The notes beneath the pieces are model-generated. The model had not been told where the DNA came from. It saw only the letters and a list, made by a program, of their open reading frames with translations, and did no database searches. Positions 43,907 through 53,419 of a stretch of 64,000 nt of DNA are shown piece after piece. The stretch spans positions 1-64,000 of the forward strand of contig JAJZIJ010000012.1 of assembly GCA_021810625.1 (NCBI GenBank). The letters run 5' to 3'. A program made the translations under genes and the position numbers. Origin of the DNA: Acidobacteriota bacterium (GTDB lineage Bacteria; Acidobacteriota; Terriglobia; Terriglobales; Acidobacteriaceae). The number at the start of each line of letters is the position of its first letter. The stretch's first letter is position 1.

Positions 43907-45475
43907 TTAAAACTTTAGTTGTTGCACCATCTGCATCACCGTGGAATTGACGACCGCGAGCACCCACTGGGGATAGAGTCCCAGCGCGAACATCAATCCA
44001 ATCGCAGGTGCCAGCGCCAGTCGCTCGCCAGTTGTTAGATCGGGCATCGCTGCCCATGTTGTGTTGAGCGCTCCAGAAAAGACGCGCTGTAGGATTCCGA
44101 GAATAAAAATTGCTGTCGCCAACAGCCCAAAGACGGAGAGCGCCGCGGCCCATGTCGCGAGAGGGAAGGAGCCTTTGAAGATTAGAAACTCCCCAACAAA
44201 CCCATTCAACCCCGGCAGGCCCAGCGACGAAAACAACGCGATGCCCATCAGTCCGGCAAAAACAGGCATCACTTTACGCAGGCCGCCAAAATCATTCAGT
44301 CCGCGCAGGCCGCCGCTGCGTTTCTCCAGCATGGCCACGAACCAGAACAGCGTTGCGGCGGTCAGGCCATGATTGAACATTTGCAGCAAGACGCCATTCA
44401 TCGCCGCATACTTCTCCGCCGTCAGCGCCACATCGCCGCCAGTGAATTTCAAAACCGCAAAAATACCCAGCAGGCAATAGCCAAGATGGTTGATGGAAGA
44501 ATAGGCAAAGATGCGCTTCAAATCCTTTTGCACAAGCGCGGCGTATGCGGAGAGGACAATTGTTGCCACCGCGAGCCATAAAAGCGGCGTAAGAACCTGC
44601 TGCATTTCTGCGCCGAAAATGGGAAGCAGAATGCGAAGAAATCCGTAGAGGCCCATCTTCGACATCGCGCCGGTCAGCAGAATCGTCGTGCCCGTTGGCG
44701 CTTCGGAGTAGGCCGAAGGCAGCCAGGTGTGGAACGGAACCAGCGGCACTTTGACGGCAAATCCAAGAAAAGCTCCGGCAAAGATCATCAGCGCCACATG
44801 CTCTGGCGTGAACCGATGCCAGCCCAGATTGCGAACGACCGCAGGCATCAACTGCCCGTTCTGCGCCAACCCTGCAAGGTCGATGAAATCAAATTTCCCC
44901 GTTGCCAGAAAGATGGCAAGAAATGCCAGCAACAAGGCAATGCTGCCAACCATCGTATAGACCAGAAACTGCGTGGCCGCTGAAGTGCGACGCGGGCCGC
45001 CCCAGAGTTTGATGAGGAAGAATGCGGGAATCAGGCTCAGTTCCCAAAAAATAAACCAGTGAAAGAAGTTCAACGCCGTGAAGGTTCCGAAGAGACATGC
45101 CTGAAGCAGAAGTACAAGAGAAAAATATAGGGGCACCCGCTCCTGAATCTGCCACGATGCAAGCATCCCGATGGGAACAACGATGGAGGTGAGCAGCAGC
45201 ATCAGGAGTCCAAGCCCGTCGATTCCGACGCGATACTCCACGCCCAGCGCAGGAATCCAAGGGTAGCGCTCTTGAAATTGCAGCGCTCCAGAGGCGGAGT
45301 TGAAGTGGTGCCACAAAAACAGAGTCAACCCCAGCGCAAGAAAACTGAAGGCCAGCGCCAGACCGCGCGCAAGATTTTTGTTTCGTTCGCCAACGCCCCC
45401 GCCAATGCCAAGCACCACGAGCGCGCCTGCAATGGGCACAGAGGTCAGAACGGTGATCCACGGAAATGCAATCAT
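43907..45475 (-). CDS. nuoM: NADH-quinone oxidoreductase subunit M, first copy
   Basis: A full-length NuoM of 522 residues. Key marks are FFHWFIFWELSLIPAFFLIKLWGG (conserved Glu in FWELSLIP), TQFLVYTMVGSIALLLAFL, FAVKVPLVPFHTWLPSAYSEAP and KDLKRIFAYSSINHLGYCLLG. A loop with ALTAEKYAAMNGVLLQMFNHG precedes the later helices. The start ATG 45475 overlaps the nuoL stop by four bases; the frame is open further upstream but inside nuoL. Presence of this plus the second copy gives four antiporter-like subunits (L, M, M, N) instead of three. Confidence 0.93.
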   Translation of the reverse strand: MIAFPWITVLTSVPIAGALVVLGIGGGVGERNKNLARGLALAFSFLALGLTLFLWHHFNSASGALQFQERYPWIPALGVEYRVGIDGLGLLMLLLTSIVVPIGMLASWQIQERVPLYFSLVLLLQACLFGTFTALNFFHWFIFWELSLIPAFFLIKLWGGPRRTSAATQFLVYTMVGSIALLLAFLAIFLATGKFDFIDLAGLAQNGQLMPAVVRNLGWHRFTPEHVALMIFAGAFLGFAVKVPLVPFHTWLPSAYSEAPTGTTILLTGAMSKMGLYGFLRILLPIFGAEMQQVLTPLLWLAVATIVLSAYAALVQKDLKRIFAYSSINHLGYCLLGIFAVLKFTGGDVALTAEKYAAMNGVLLQMFNHGLTAATLFWFVAMLEKRSGGLRGLNDFGGLRKVMPVFAGLMGIALFSSLGLPGLNGFVGEFLIFKGSFPLATWAAALSVFGLLATAIFILGILQRVFSGALNTTWAAMPDLTTGERLALAPAIGLMFALGLYPQWVLAVVNSTVMQMVQQLKF

Positions 45476-47589
45476 CCCCTGGCCCCCCAGAGCAGAAATA
45501 CGGCAAGCGCGATGAGCGCAAAGCCAATTCTCCGCAGATAACTTTGTACCTGGCCTCCCTGAAGAAGCGCCAAAATCTGACCACCGCGCGAAACGCTCTG
45601 GCACCCTTCATCAAAGCCGGCATTCACGATGCGCGTATCAACAAAGTCATCCGCCCATGCCAGACCGAGCGCCAGATGCGAGACTGTTTGCACCGCTCCA
45701 TTCCAGACCCATCGGTCGAGCCAGTCGCAAACACTGGCCCATCCGGCATTCAGGCGAAGGAGAGTCGCGGCATAGAGTTCATCCACGTAAAAGCTATGGT
45801 TCAGCACGGCAAAGATGCGCGGCTGAAGCTGCTCCACCGCATCGGGCATCGCATCGGGCATCGCGCCTGCCTTTTGGGAGTCTTCCATCGGCTTGCGCCC
45901 GTAGAACCACCAGCCCAGGCCGAGGCCAAGAAAAACGAGGAGCGAGGAGGAGAGCATGACCGTAAGCAAATAGACATTTGCGAAAGCGGAAAAATGCAGC
46001 GCTGTCGGTTGCCCGTCGAGAAACGCCTGCAACCACGGCCATGCAGGCGTACCGATCAATCCAAGGAGCATGGCAAAAGAGGCAAGAATCAGCAGCGGAA
46101 TCGTCATGACGGCAGCGCTCTCGCGCGGCGTGGTGGAGGCATGAGGCGAAGCGTGGCTTGCGCCCGCCAGGCGCGACGAGCCACCAAACACGTAGTAGAC
46201 CTGCCGCGTCATATAGAAGGCTGTCAGCAACGCGCCGAAGGCTCCCAAATGAAACGGAACCTGAGAGACGCTCCACGTATGTGCCGCGTGCAGAATTGCG
46301 TCCTTGCTCCAGAAGCCGGAGAAGAACAGCGGAAATCCACATAGCGCGAGCATTCCCACCGCATACGTCGCAAAGGTAATGGGCATGAGCTTTCGCAGTC
46401 CACCCATGCGTCGAATATCCTGCTCGCCGGAGCAGCCATGAATCACCGACCCCGCGCCCAGAAACAGCAGCGCCTTGAAAAATGCGTGCGTAAGCAGATG
46501 GAACATGCCCACGGCTACGCCACCAACGCCGAGGCCCATCATCATGTAGCCAAGTTGCGAAATGGTGGAGTAGGCAAGGATGCGCTTGATGTCATAGTGC
46601 GCGACCGCGATGATCGCGCCAAAGACGGCGGTGATCGCGCCCACCCAGGTGACAACTTGCAGCGCCACGGTTGGATGGAGTGGGAGGGCCATTCCCGTAT
46701 GCGCGCTCATCAACGACGCGCTCATCAGCGGATAAATGCGCGCAATCAAAAACACTCCCGCTGCAACCATCGTCGCCGCATGGATCAGCGCGCTCACTGG
46801 CGTCGGCCCCTCCATCGCATCCGGCAGCCAGACATGCAGCGGAACCTGTCCCGACTTGCCAGCAGCGCCGCAAAAAATCAGCAGCGCGATACCCGTGGAA
46901 GCTGTCAGTCCCAGGATTGTTGTTTGTGCAACCAGGCTGGCGAGCGCCGTGTGTTCCAGGCATCCAGCGCCGTTATCGTAAAAAAGCAGCGTGCCCGTTT
47001 GCGCGTATAGCCAGGCCATGCCCAGAAAAAATGCCAGGTCGCCAATGCGCGTAACGATGAAGGCTTTTTTCGCTGCTGCCGCCGCCCTAGGATTGTGATA
47101 CCAGAAGCCGATGAGCAGATAGGAAGTGAGGCCGACCAGCTCCCAACACATGAAGAGCAGCAGCAGACTGTTGGCAATGACCACGCCCAGCATGGCTCCG
47201 GCAAAGAGCGCGAGAAAACAGAAGAAGCGCGTGAAGTTCTCATCGTGCGCCATGTAGCCAATGCTGTAGATGAAGATCAGCAGGCCAACAAACGTCACCA
47301 TCAACAGCATGACCGCCGTCAGCGGGTTGAGCATCCAGCCGAGCCGCAACCATTCATTGCCAAACTGAAACCAGCGAAAGTTGACGACCTGCAATTCCGC
47401 TTCCCCGCGATGGCTGAGCCAAAGTACATGCGCAAACGCGCAAAGGGAGAGCAGAAACGAGAGGGTCATGGAGCCGATGGCAAGCGAAGCCGCGAAGACG
47501 CGATTGCGCTGTTTTGCCAGGGCGATGATCCCCGCCGCCAGAATGGGCAGCGCGGGCACCAGCCAAAGATTTTGGACAATCCCAGTCAT
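45472..47589 (-). CDS. nuoL: NADH-quinone oxidoreductase subunit L
   Basis: NuoL is the distal antiporter-like subunit carrying the long lateral helix. At 705 residues it is some 90 longer than the E. coli protein. Marks: ELVGLTSYLLIGFWYH, AGKSGQVPLHVWLPDAMEGPTPVSALIHAATMV, KRILAYSTISQLGYMMMGLG and the C-terminal YVDELYAATLLRLN with the final QVQSYLRR helix. A short duplicated DAMPDAMPDA lies in the loop before the C-terminal part. Its lateral helix must cover M, M and N if both NuoM copies join one complex; this cannot be measured by eye. It lies 113 bp after the nuoK stop. Confidence 0.94.
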   Translation of the reverse strand: MTGIVQNLWLVPALPILAAGIIALAKQRNRVFAASLAIGSMTLSFLLSLCAFAHVLWLSHRGEAELQVVNFRWFQFGNEWLRLGWMLNPLTAVMLLMVTFVGLLIFIYSIGYMAHDENFTRFFCFLALFAGAMLGVVIANSLLLLFMCWELVGLTSYLLIGFWYHNPRAAAAAKKAFIVTRIGDLAFFLGMAWLYAQTGTLLFYDNGAGCLEHTALASLVAQTTILGLTASTGIALLIFCGAAGKSGQVPLHVWLPDAMEGPTPVSALIHAATMVAAGVFLIARIYPLMSASLMSAHTGMALPLHPTVALQVVTWVGAITAVFGAIIAVAHYDIKRILAYSTISQLGYMMMGLGVGGVAVGMFHLLTHAFFKALLFLGAGSVIHGCSGEQDIRRMGGLRKLMPITFATYAVGMLALCGFPLFFSGFWSKDAILHAAHTWSVSQVPFHLGAFGALLTAFYMTRQVYYVFGGSSRLAGASHASPHASTTPRESAAVMTIPLLILASFAMLLGLIGTPAWPWLQAFLDGQPTALHFSAFANVYLLTVMLSSSLLVFLGLGLGWWFYGRKPMEDSQKAGAMPDAMPDAVEQLQPRIFAVLNHSFYVDELYAATLLRLNAGWASVCDWLDRWVWNGAVQTVSHLALGLAWADDFVDTRIVNAGFDEGCQSVSRGGQILALLQGGQVQSYLRRIGFALIALAVFLLWGARG

Positions 47590-47702
47590 TGCGTCTCAAC
47601 AGAGGGTTGGAAGATCGTGGAAAAAGCTGCAAGCTCCAATCGCAGCAGCAGGGCATCGGGCAATGGGTAACGCTCCATCAGAAAACTCTGTCCATGCGTC
47701 GC

Positions 47703-48014
47703 TCAACCTTTCAGGGCGTTCATCTGGTTTACATCGGTCGTCTTAAAATGTCGGTGCGCCGCAAGAATAATGCCCAGCCCAACGGCGGCCTCTGCTGCGG
47801 CAATGCTGATGGAAAAAATTGCGAACAGGACTCCCGTCAAAGCTGCGGGATTTGGCCCGTAGCGCCAGAAGGCAAGGAAGTTCAGATTCGCCGCGTTGAG
47901 CATCAGTTCAATGCCAATCAAAACAAGAATGGCGTTGCGCCGCGTCAACGCGCCCGCCAGTCCGATGGAAAACAGCAGCGCGGACACGAGCAGATAATCG
48001 GTCAGCGAACTCAT
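47703..48014 (-). CDS. nuoK: NADH-quinone oxidoreductase subunit K
   Basis: The 103-residue protein has three membrane helices with the conserved glutamates of NuoK: GIELMLNAANLNFLAF (first Glu) and IAAAEAAVGLGI (second Glu), which form part of the proton path next to NuoJ and NuoN. The start at 48014 overlaps the nuoJ stop by four bases. Length is normal for the family. Confidence 0.93.
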   Translation of the reverse strand: MSSLTDYLLVSALLFSIGLAGALTRRNAILVLIGIELMLNAANLNFLAFWRYGPNPAALTGVLFAIFSISIAAAEAAVGLGIILAAHRHFKTTDVNQMNALKG

Positions 48015-48538
48015 GGCATCTCCTGTTGTTCCTGCATCGCGACAAGCACCGCGCCGATAAGGGCTGCGGTTAGCAGCAGACCCATGATCTCCAGCGGCAA
48101 AACAAATCTGTGCATCAGCGCGTTGCCGATGGCGCGAACCCCGGCATCGGCTTGCGACGGCAATGCTTGCGGTGGCAATGTTTTCGGTAATGCCGCGCTG
48201 GAGTGAATCGCCCACGCCAGCACTGCAAACACCGCACTGGCAATCATGCCGCCCGCTATCCAGCCCGGCATCCGGGAGGGAGTGAAGACTGGCTGCGCCA
48301 CGGCTCCCGCGCGCTGCGTCATCATAATGGCAAACATGGCAAGAATGGCCACCGCGCCCACGTAGACAAGAATCTGCGTAAAGCCGACGAATTGCGCGCC
48401 GAGTTGCAGGTACAGCGCGGCCAGGCCGGCAAAGCCCAGCGTCAGCGCCAGGACGCAATGCACAAGATTGCGCAGGCTCATCGCAGCCACAGTTCCGGCA
48501 ATCGTCAGCGCGGCGAGAATGAAGAAGGATACTGTCAT
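48011..48538 (-). CDS. nuoJ: NADH-quinone oxidoreductase subunit J
   Basis: The 175-residue protein has five membrane helices, including the conserved pi-bulge helix region QFVGFTQILVYVGAVAILAMFAIMM (core ILVYVGAVAILAMF). The loop between helices 4 and 5 is Ala/Pro/Gln-rich. ATG 48538 is taken as start because the hydrophobic N-terminus begins there; an ATG at 48559 would add seven residues. The 119 bp between nuoH and nuoJ contain a 36-codon open frame of doubtful reality. Confidence 0.92.
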   Translation of the reverse strand: MTVSFFILAALTIAGTVAAMSLRNLVHCVLALTLGFAGLAALYLQLGAQFVGFTQILVYVGAVAILAMFAIMMTQRAGAVAQPVFTPSRMPGWIAGGMIASAVFAVLAWAIHSSAALPKTLPPQALPSQADAGVRAIGNALMHRFVLPLEIMGLLLTAALIGAVLVAMQEQQEMP

Positions 48539-48657
48539 CTTAAATTTCGGTCTCCGCAAGCTCGCGCGTGACGGCTAGCCGACTGTCAGAAACAAAAAGC
48601 GGATACATGTAAGTTTCTACAATACAGCCGCCGGACGATGTGACCCGCATCACGAAT

Positions 48658-49833
48658 TTACTCGGCAAAACGGTAGCTCCGTATTCCAGATTTTTTTTCT
48701 TGCTGCAACCCACGGCCCAACAGCAGGAACGGCGCAACGACCAGCGCGATGCACGCCAGCCAGCGCGCATATCCCGCAGGCATAAAGTGCCAGACCCCGG
48801 CGGCAAAAATGTTGAGCAGCGTCATCGGCAACATGAATTTCCATGCAAAGCTCATCAACTGATCCATGCGTAAACGCGGAAGCGTGCCGCGAATCCAGAT
48901 GAATCCGGCAATCAGCGTCAGCAGCTTCGCAAAGAACCAAACATACGATGGAATCCAGGTCAGAAAAGAAAATGGCGCGGCCCATCCGCCAAGAAACAGC
49001 GTAATCGCCATGCCACTGGTGGCAAACATGCCCAGGTATTCCCCCAGAAAAAAGAGCGCGAATTTGAAGCCGGAGTATTCGATGTAGTAGCCCGCAATAA
49101 TTTCTGATTCCCCTTCTGGCAGATCGAAGGGCGAGCGATTGGATTCCGCTGTTGCCGCAATCATAAAGAGTACAAACCCGGCGAATCCCCACGGCGTAAA
49201 TACGAACCAGTGCGGCCAGATTCCGGTATAGCCGACCTGCGCGTTGACAATGGCCACGGTGGAAAGCGAGCCTGCCGCCATGATGACCACAACCGATGCC
49301 AGCACCAGCGGCACCTCATAGCTAATCATTTGCGCGATGGCGCGCATTGCGCCCAGCAGGGAGTATTTGCTCCGGCTGGCCCAGCCTGCCATAAAGACCG
49401 CGAGTTCCACCATTGAGCCGACAGCGAAAAAAAACAGCACGCCAGCATTCAGATTGGCAACCACCATATTGCGGCCTATGGGCAAAACCGCATACGCCAA
49501 AAATGCCGCCGCCACCAGCAACAACGGCGCGAGAAAATGCGCCACGCGGTCTGCGGTAGCAGGAACAACATCTTCCTTGGTCAGCGATTTTATGCCATCA
49601 GCAATCGGTTGAAAGAAGCCACACGGCCCCACGCGGTTTGGCCCGTAACGATTCTGGATTCGTCCCAGACCTTTGCGCTCCAGCACTGTGGTGATGGCAA
49701 ACAACAGAGGGAACACCACGAGGATGGGCACGACAGAAAGCAGCGCCGAAAAGATCGGCTGCACGCCTGCGGGCGCAAATCCCAGGAGCCAGTGCTTGCA
49801 AATCACAAATATCTGATCGACGGTTGCAGGCAT
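48658..49833 (-). CDS. nuoH: NADH-quinone oxidoreductase subunit H
   Basis: NuoH connects the quinone site to the proton channels. The protein, 391 residues from ATG 49833, has eight membrane helices and the signatures ERKGLGRIQNRYGPNRVGP, QPIADGIKSLTKED, AESNRSPFDLPEGESEIIAGY and FFLGEYLGM, with the acidic residues of the E-channel kept. A GTG start at 49839 overlapping the nuoI stop is equally possible (GGGAG upstream). In this operon nuoH follows nuoI, the reverse of the usual order. Confidence 0.93.
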   Translation of the reverse strand: MPATVDQIFVICKHWLLGFAPAGVQPIFSALLSVVPILVVFPLLFAITTVLERKGLGRIQNRYGPNRVGPCGFFQPIADGIKSLTKEDVVPATADRVAHFLAPLLLVAAAFLAYAVLPIGRNMVVANLNAGVLFFFAVGSMVELAVFMAGWASRSKYSLLGAMRAIAQMISYEVPLVLASVVVIMAAGSLSTVAIVNAQVGYTGIWPHWFVFTPWGFAGFVLFMIAATAESNRSPFDLPEGESEIIAGYYIEYSGFKFALFFLGEYLGMFATSGMAITLFLGGWAAPFSFLTWIPSYVWFFAKLLTLIAGFIWIRGTLPRLRMDQLMSFAWKFMLPMTLLNIFAAGVWHFMPAGYARWLACIALVVAPFLLLGRGLQQEKKSGIRSYRFAE

Positions 49834-49835
49834 CG

Positions 49836-50468
49836 TCACGCGCCGCTCCCTTCTGTGGTTTCACTGGTCTCGCGGAGGGGTTGCGCTGGAGGAGTCGCAA
49901 CCGTGGCCGTTTTTGCCTCCGCAGCCAGTTTTGCTTTTGCTTCCAGCTTGGCCCGTTCCTCGGCCAGTTGCGCATCCACCGCAGCCGCTTCCGTGGGATG
50001 GATTTTCCCGTAATATGCGTTGGACTTGGCCAACCGCTCTTTGTCCCACAGCAAACCGCCGAAGCGGTCGTTTGTGCTGAGTTCAAACTCAACATCCATC
50101 TTGATGGCGTCAAAAGGGCAGACCTCGACGCAAATCTGGCAACTCATGCAGACAGAAACGTCGATGTTGAAAACCACAGGGTAAAACTGCGGTTTTCCGG
50201 TGGCATCCGGCTTTTTGTCTTTGCTTTTTTCGATGAAGATGCACTTGGGCGGGCATTCCTTCTCGCAGATCAGGCAGGAAACGCAGCGCATCCCCTGCTG
50301 CCAGTCTTCGCCATCGTAGACGAGGAAGGGGAAGCTGCGCGCCGCTTCAATGTGCGGCAGGCGTTCCTCTGGAAATTGAACCGTGGTCAGTCGATCTTTG
50401 CTGACGTAGCTGCCCAGAAAATTTCGGGCTGTCTCCGCCAGACCTTTCAAAATGCCTTCACCCAACAC
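49836..50468 (-). CDS. nuoI: NADH-quinone oxidoreductase subunit I
   Basis: NuoI holds the two [4Fe-4S] clusters N6a and N6b leading to N2. The eight cysteines are all present: Cys62, 65, 68 and 72, and Cys107, 110, 113 and 117. The start is GTG 50468 with AGAGG about 11 bases upstream. After the ferredoxin core the protein has an unusual tail of about 60 residues rich in Ala, Glu and Lys, predicted as a helix (AEERAKLEAKAKLAAEAK), then a Thr/Pro-rich end. In a complex lacking NuoEFG this subunit would be the likely entry point for electrons from ferredoxin. Confidence 0.93.
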   Translation of the reverse strand: MLGEGILKGLAETARNFLGSYVSKDRLTTVQFPEERLPHIEAARSFPFLVYDGEDWQQGMRCVSCLICEKECPPKCIFIEKSKDKKPDATGKPQFYPVVFNIDVSVCMSCQICVEVCPFDAIKMDVEFELSTNDRFGGLLWDKERLAKSNAYYGKIHPTEAAAVDAQLAEERAKLEAKAKLAAEAKTATVATPPAQPLRETSETTEGSGA

Positions 50469-50527
50469 AGATGCAACCTCTACCGAAAGATGATTTCAAT
50501 CGTTCCGCCGCTTGCCGCGACCCGTCC

Positions 50528-51688
50528 TTATCGATCCACTTCGCCCAACACAATATCAATGCTGCCCAGCGTTATCACGACATCGGCCACGTTCTGGCCC
50601 AGACACATCTCCTCCAGCACCGTCAGGTTGATGAGGCTGGGCGGACGCACGCGATAGCGATACGGATTGGGTGATCCATCGCTGATTAAATAAAAACCCA
50701 GCTCGCCTTTGGGAGACTCGATCCGTCCGTAAGCCTCTCCAGCCTTTGGACGGAAGCCGCGAATCTTTGTTTTTGGATCCTGGATCGGCCCCGGCGAAAT
50801 CTCTCGCATGGCCTGCTGCAAAATCCTGATCGACTCGCGCATCTCCAGCACGCGAATCATGTAGCGGTCATATACATCGCCGTGCTCGCCCAGTGGCACC
50901 TTAAATGCGAAGCGATCATAGATGCCATATTTGTCCACTTTGCGAATGTCGTAATTGATCCCGGAGGCCCGCAGCATCGGCCCTGTGATTCCGGCATTGA
51001 CGGCCAGTTCTCTGGGCAACACGCCAACGCCCTGCGTGCGCGCCATCAAAATTTCATTCTCTGTCAGCAGCCGTTCGTATTCATCCAGAAACCGTGGGAA
51101 GGCTTCCATGACTTTTTGCGCCTGCTGGAGCCAGTCCGCAGATGCATCCACGCGGCAGCCGCCAAAGCGCATGTAGTTGCACATCATGCGCGCGCCGGTC
51201 AGCGACTCGAAGAGATCAAGAATTTTTTCGCGTTCGCGGAAGGCGTACATCAGCGGCGTTCCGCTTGCGCCCATGTCCTGCATCAAAAACCCGATCAGGC
51301 AGGCGTGATTTTGCAGCCGGGTCAGTTCGCCAGTAATCACGCGGAGATACTCGGCGCGCTCTGGCACCTGAATGCCAGCCAGCTTTTCGACGGCAAGCGC
51401 ATAAGCCCAGTTGTTGGTGATGGAGCAGAGATAGTCCAACCGGTCGGTGTAGGGCATCGAACCGAGATAGCTCTCGTTTTCCGCAATTTTTTCGTGGTTG
51501 CGATGCAGGTAGCCGAAGACGGGTTTCAGCTTGACGACGCGCTCGCCGTCGAGCACGACGTTCATGCGAAAGACGCCGTGCGTCGAGGGATGCTGCGGCC
51601 CCATCGAAACTTCCAGAAACTGATCCTCGCCGCCATCGGTCGATGGTTTCGGCGTGATATGCGCGGTGGGGTAGGTTGTGGTTGCCAT
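50528..51688 (-). CDS. nuoD: NADH-quinone oxidoreductase subunit D
   Basis: NuoD (49-kDa subunit) forms the quinone pocket with NuoB. The 386-residue protein has [14 protein letters not shown] with the quinone-contacting His, [24 protein letters not shown] with the conserved Tyr and Asp, and C-terminal [12 protein letters not shown]. The NiFe-binding cysteines of related hydrogenases are absent, as expected. ATG 51688 overlaps the nuoC stop as TGATG; a GTG at 51694 is possible. Confidence 0.94.
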   Translation of the reverse strand: MATTTYPTAHITPKPSTDGGEDQFLEVSMGPQHPSTHGVFRMNVVLDGERVVKLKPVFGYLHRNHEKIAENESYLGSMPYTDRLDYLCSITNNWAYALAVEKLAGIQVPERAEYLRVITGELTRLQNHACLIGFLMQDMGASGTPLMYAFREREKILDLFESLTGARMMCNYMRFGGCRVDASADWLQQAQKVMEAFPRFLDEYERLLTENEILMARTQGVGVLPRELAVNAGITGPMLRASGINYDIRKVDKYGIYDRFAFKVPLGEHGDVYDRYMIRVLEMRESIRILQQAMREISPGPIQDPKTKIRGFRPKAGEAYGRIESPKGELGFYLISDGSPNPYRYRVRPPSLINLTVLEEMCLGQNVADVVITLGSIDIVLGEVDR

Positions 51689-52317
51689 CAACACCCCACT
51701 CCGTTCTGGTGTTGCTTCGCTTTTTGCAGCACTTCGTCGTGCGCCGTTGGCTCGTATTCGTAATCGTTGGGTTCGACGTAATCTCTGCGCATCGGATGAT
51801 CCTCAAATTCGTCCCACATCAAAATGCGCCGCAGGTCGGGATGTCCGTCGAAGTGAATGCCAAAGAGGTCAAAGATTTCGCGCTCCTGAAACTCCGCGCT
51901 GCGCCAGACCGGCGTGAGCGATGGAAGATGCGCTCGATTCTCCCGGTCTTCCGTGCGCAGGCGAAGAACAAACGGCCCATGTTTCTTCTCCACGGAGTAG
52001 AGATGGTAGACCGCCTCCAGATATCCAAGAGACTGTGTTTTTCGGGTCTCTTCGACCTCCTGCTCCACGCCATCCAGAATCTTTTTTACCTTGATTTTTT
52101 CGGAAATCTCCTTGCTCGGCCAATCGACACCGGTGACATTGGAGCAGAAATCAAATCGGAGATGCGCGGCATCGCGCAGAAAGCGAGCCACGGCGACGGC
52201 ACGGGCGGCATCGACCAACAGCGAGTGCTGCTCCGACGGGCTGGCGTTGGGAATGATCTCCAATCGACAGCCGGAGACACTCGCTTCGATCTCGGATTTA
52301 ATTGTTTCCAGATTCAT
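51688..52317 (-). CDS. nuoC: NADH-quinone oxidoreductase subunit C
   Basis: NuoC (30-kDa subunit) is a peripheral-arm scaffold. The 209-residue protein keeps the family core [61 protein letters not shown] (core [16 protein letters not shown]) and the final [15 protein letters not shown] 52317 is chosen because the protein begins there with a normal N-terminal helix; it overlaps the nuoB end by 20 bases. It is a separate gene, not fused to nuoD. Confidence 0.93.
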   Translation of the reverse strand: MNLETIKSEIEASVSGCRLEIIPNASPSEQHSLLVDAARAVAVARFLRDAAHLRFDFCSNVTGVDWPSKEISEKIKVKKILDGVEQEVEETRKTQSLGYLEAVYHLYSVEKKHGPFVLRLRTEDRENRAHLPSLTPVWRSAEFQEREIFDLFGIHFDGHPDLRRILMWDEFEDHPMRRDYVEPNDYEYEPTAHDEVLQKAKQHQNGVGC

Positions 52318-52939
52318 CCTTGCCTGCCAATGAAATATGAACCAGGGGCGGGTGCCATATTTCAGGGTTTTGTGACGGCTCCAGGTCATGCGCGCCAAAT
52401 TGCGGCACGGGAAACTCGCTGGGCGTGTCGAGATTCAAGTGGCGCGGCCTGTCGGCCCCGGTTAAATGTTGCTCGTCGATCTTTTTCTGCAATGCCATCA
52501 GCGCATCAATCAGCGCTTCAGGCCGGGGCGGGCAGCCCGGAATATAGATATCCACGGGAATGTAGCGATCAATCCCTTTCAGCACGTTGTAGCCCTGCTT
52601 AAACGGCCCGCCGGAGATGGCGCAGGCTCCCATTGAGATGACGTACTTTGGCTCCGGCATCTGGTTGTAGAGCCGAATTACTTGCGGGGCCATTTTTTTT
52701 GTGACGGTGCCCGCGACAATCATCAAGTCCGCTTGTCGCGGCGAGGGGCGAAAGACCTCTGCGCCGAATCGCGCCATATCGTACCGCGCCATTGTTGTGG
52801 CAATCATTTCGATGGCGCAGCAGGCCAGGCCGAAATTCAGCGGCCAAAGAGAGTTTTTGCGGCCCCAATTGTAGAGTTCCTGTAGTGTCGTGGTAAAAAT
52901 CCCTTGCTTGCGCAATGCGATTTTCAACGGCTCATCCAT
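52298..52939 (-). CDS. nuoB: NADH-quinone oxidoreductase subunit B
   Basis: NuoB binds cluster N2, the last cluster before quinone. The 213-residue protein has the adjacent cysteines in [11 protein letters not shown] (Cys40, Cys41), the third in [10 protein letters not shown] and the fourth in [13 protein letters not shown]. The C-terminal part (about 160-213) is a longer Pro/Asp-rich tail than usual. ATG 52939 follows an in-frame GTG at 52942. Confidence 0.94.
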   Translation of the reverse strand: MDEPLKIALRKQGIFTTTLQELYNWGRKNSLWPLNFGLACCAIEMIATTMARYDMARFGAEVFRPSPRQADLMIVAGTVTKKMAPQVIRLYNQMPEPKYVISMGACAISGGPFKQGYNVLKGIDRYIPVDIYIPGCPPRPEALIDALMALQKKIDEQHLTGADRPRHLNLDTPSEFPVPQFGAHDLEPSQNPEIWHPPLVHISLAGKDESGNN

Positions 52940-52960
52940 CACAAAAACCCTTCTGTGCGG

Positions 52961-53332
52961 CTAGCTCCAGGCCAGCACGTTTTTTTGGAAGGCCCAGACC
53001 AGCCCTTCCACCAGCAAAAGAAAAAAGACCAGCATGGCCAGACATTCCCCCACGCCGAATCCGGTAAAGGACACCGCGAAGGGCAACAGGAAGACTGCTT
53101 CCACATCGAAAACCAGAAAGACGATGGCGTACAGGTAGTAGCCCGGCTTCAATGGAATCCAGGCATCGCCTGTCGCTTCCAGTCCGCACTCATAGATGGC
53201 ATTTTTGCTCTGGCCGGGTTTGTGCGGAGAAAACATCCTTGCCCATAGCCACGCCAGCGCCAGCGGCGCAAGAGCAAAGGCCGTGGCTGCAAGCAGCAGA
53301 ACGATGACAGGAAGGTAAGAATCGTTGCCCAT
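52961..53332 (-). CDS. nuoA: NADH-quinone oxidoreductase subunit A
   Basis: The 123-residue protein has three membrane helices and the NuoA signature: NAIYECGLEATGDAW with the conserved Glu-Cys-Gly, then YYLYAIVFLVFDVEAVFLLPF with conserved Asp and Glu. It is the first gene of the nuo operon, which runs A-B-C-D-I-H-J-K-L-M-M-N without nuoE, nuoF or nuoG between D and I. The start at 53332 faces the shared control region with nifJ. The longer open frame running to 53971 crosses that region and is not used. Confidence 0.94.
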   Translation of the reverse strand: MGNDSYLPVIVLLLAATAFALAPLALAWLWARMFSPHKPGQSKNAIYECGLEATGDAWIPLKPGYYLYAIVFLVFDVEAVFLLPFAVSFTGFGVGECLAMLVFFLLLVEGLVWAFQKNVLAWS

Positions 53333-53392
53333 AACACCCAAACACTCTACCGTACCAGATTCGCGCCGGAGCGCGAGCCATACGCCTCCATT

Positions 53393-53398
53393 ATTATG
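53393..53398 (-). promoter_or_regulatory. Candidate -10 box for the nuo operon
   Basis: On the minus strand CATAAT matches TATAAT at five of six bases. It predicts a start near 53386, about 54 bases before nuoA, and puts the centre of the CRP-type site at -41.5. No good -35 box precedes it, as expected for a class II activated promoter. Confidence 0.5.
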
Positions 53399-53419
53399 CC
53401 GCTTCGCTGTACAAAGTGG

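Noticed and set aside
48540-48806. An 88-codon minus-strand gene overlapping nuoH
   Set aside because: Most of it lies inside nuoH in another frame; only the last 36 codons are outside, and these are listed as a weak finding instead.
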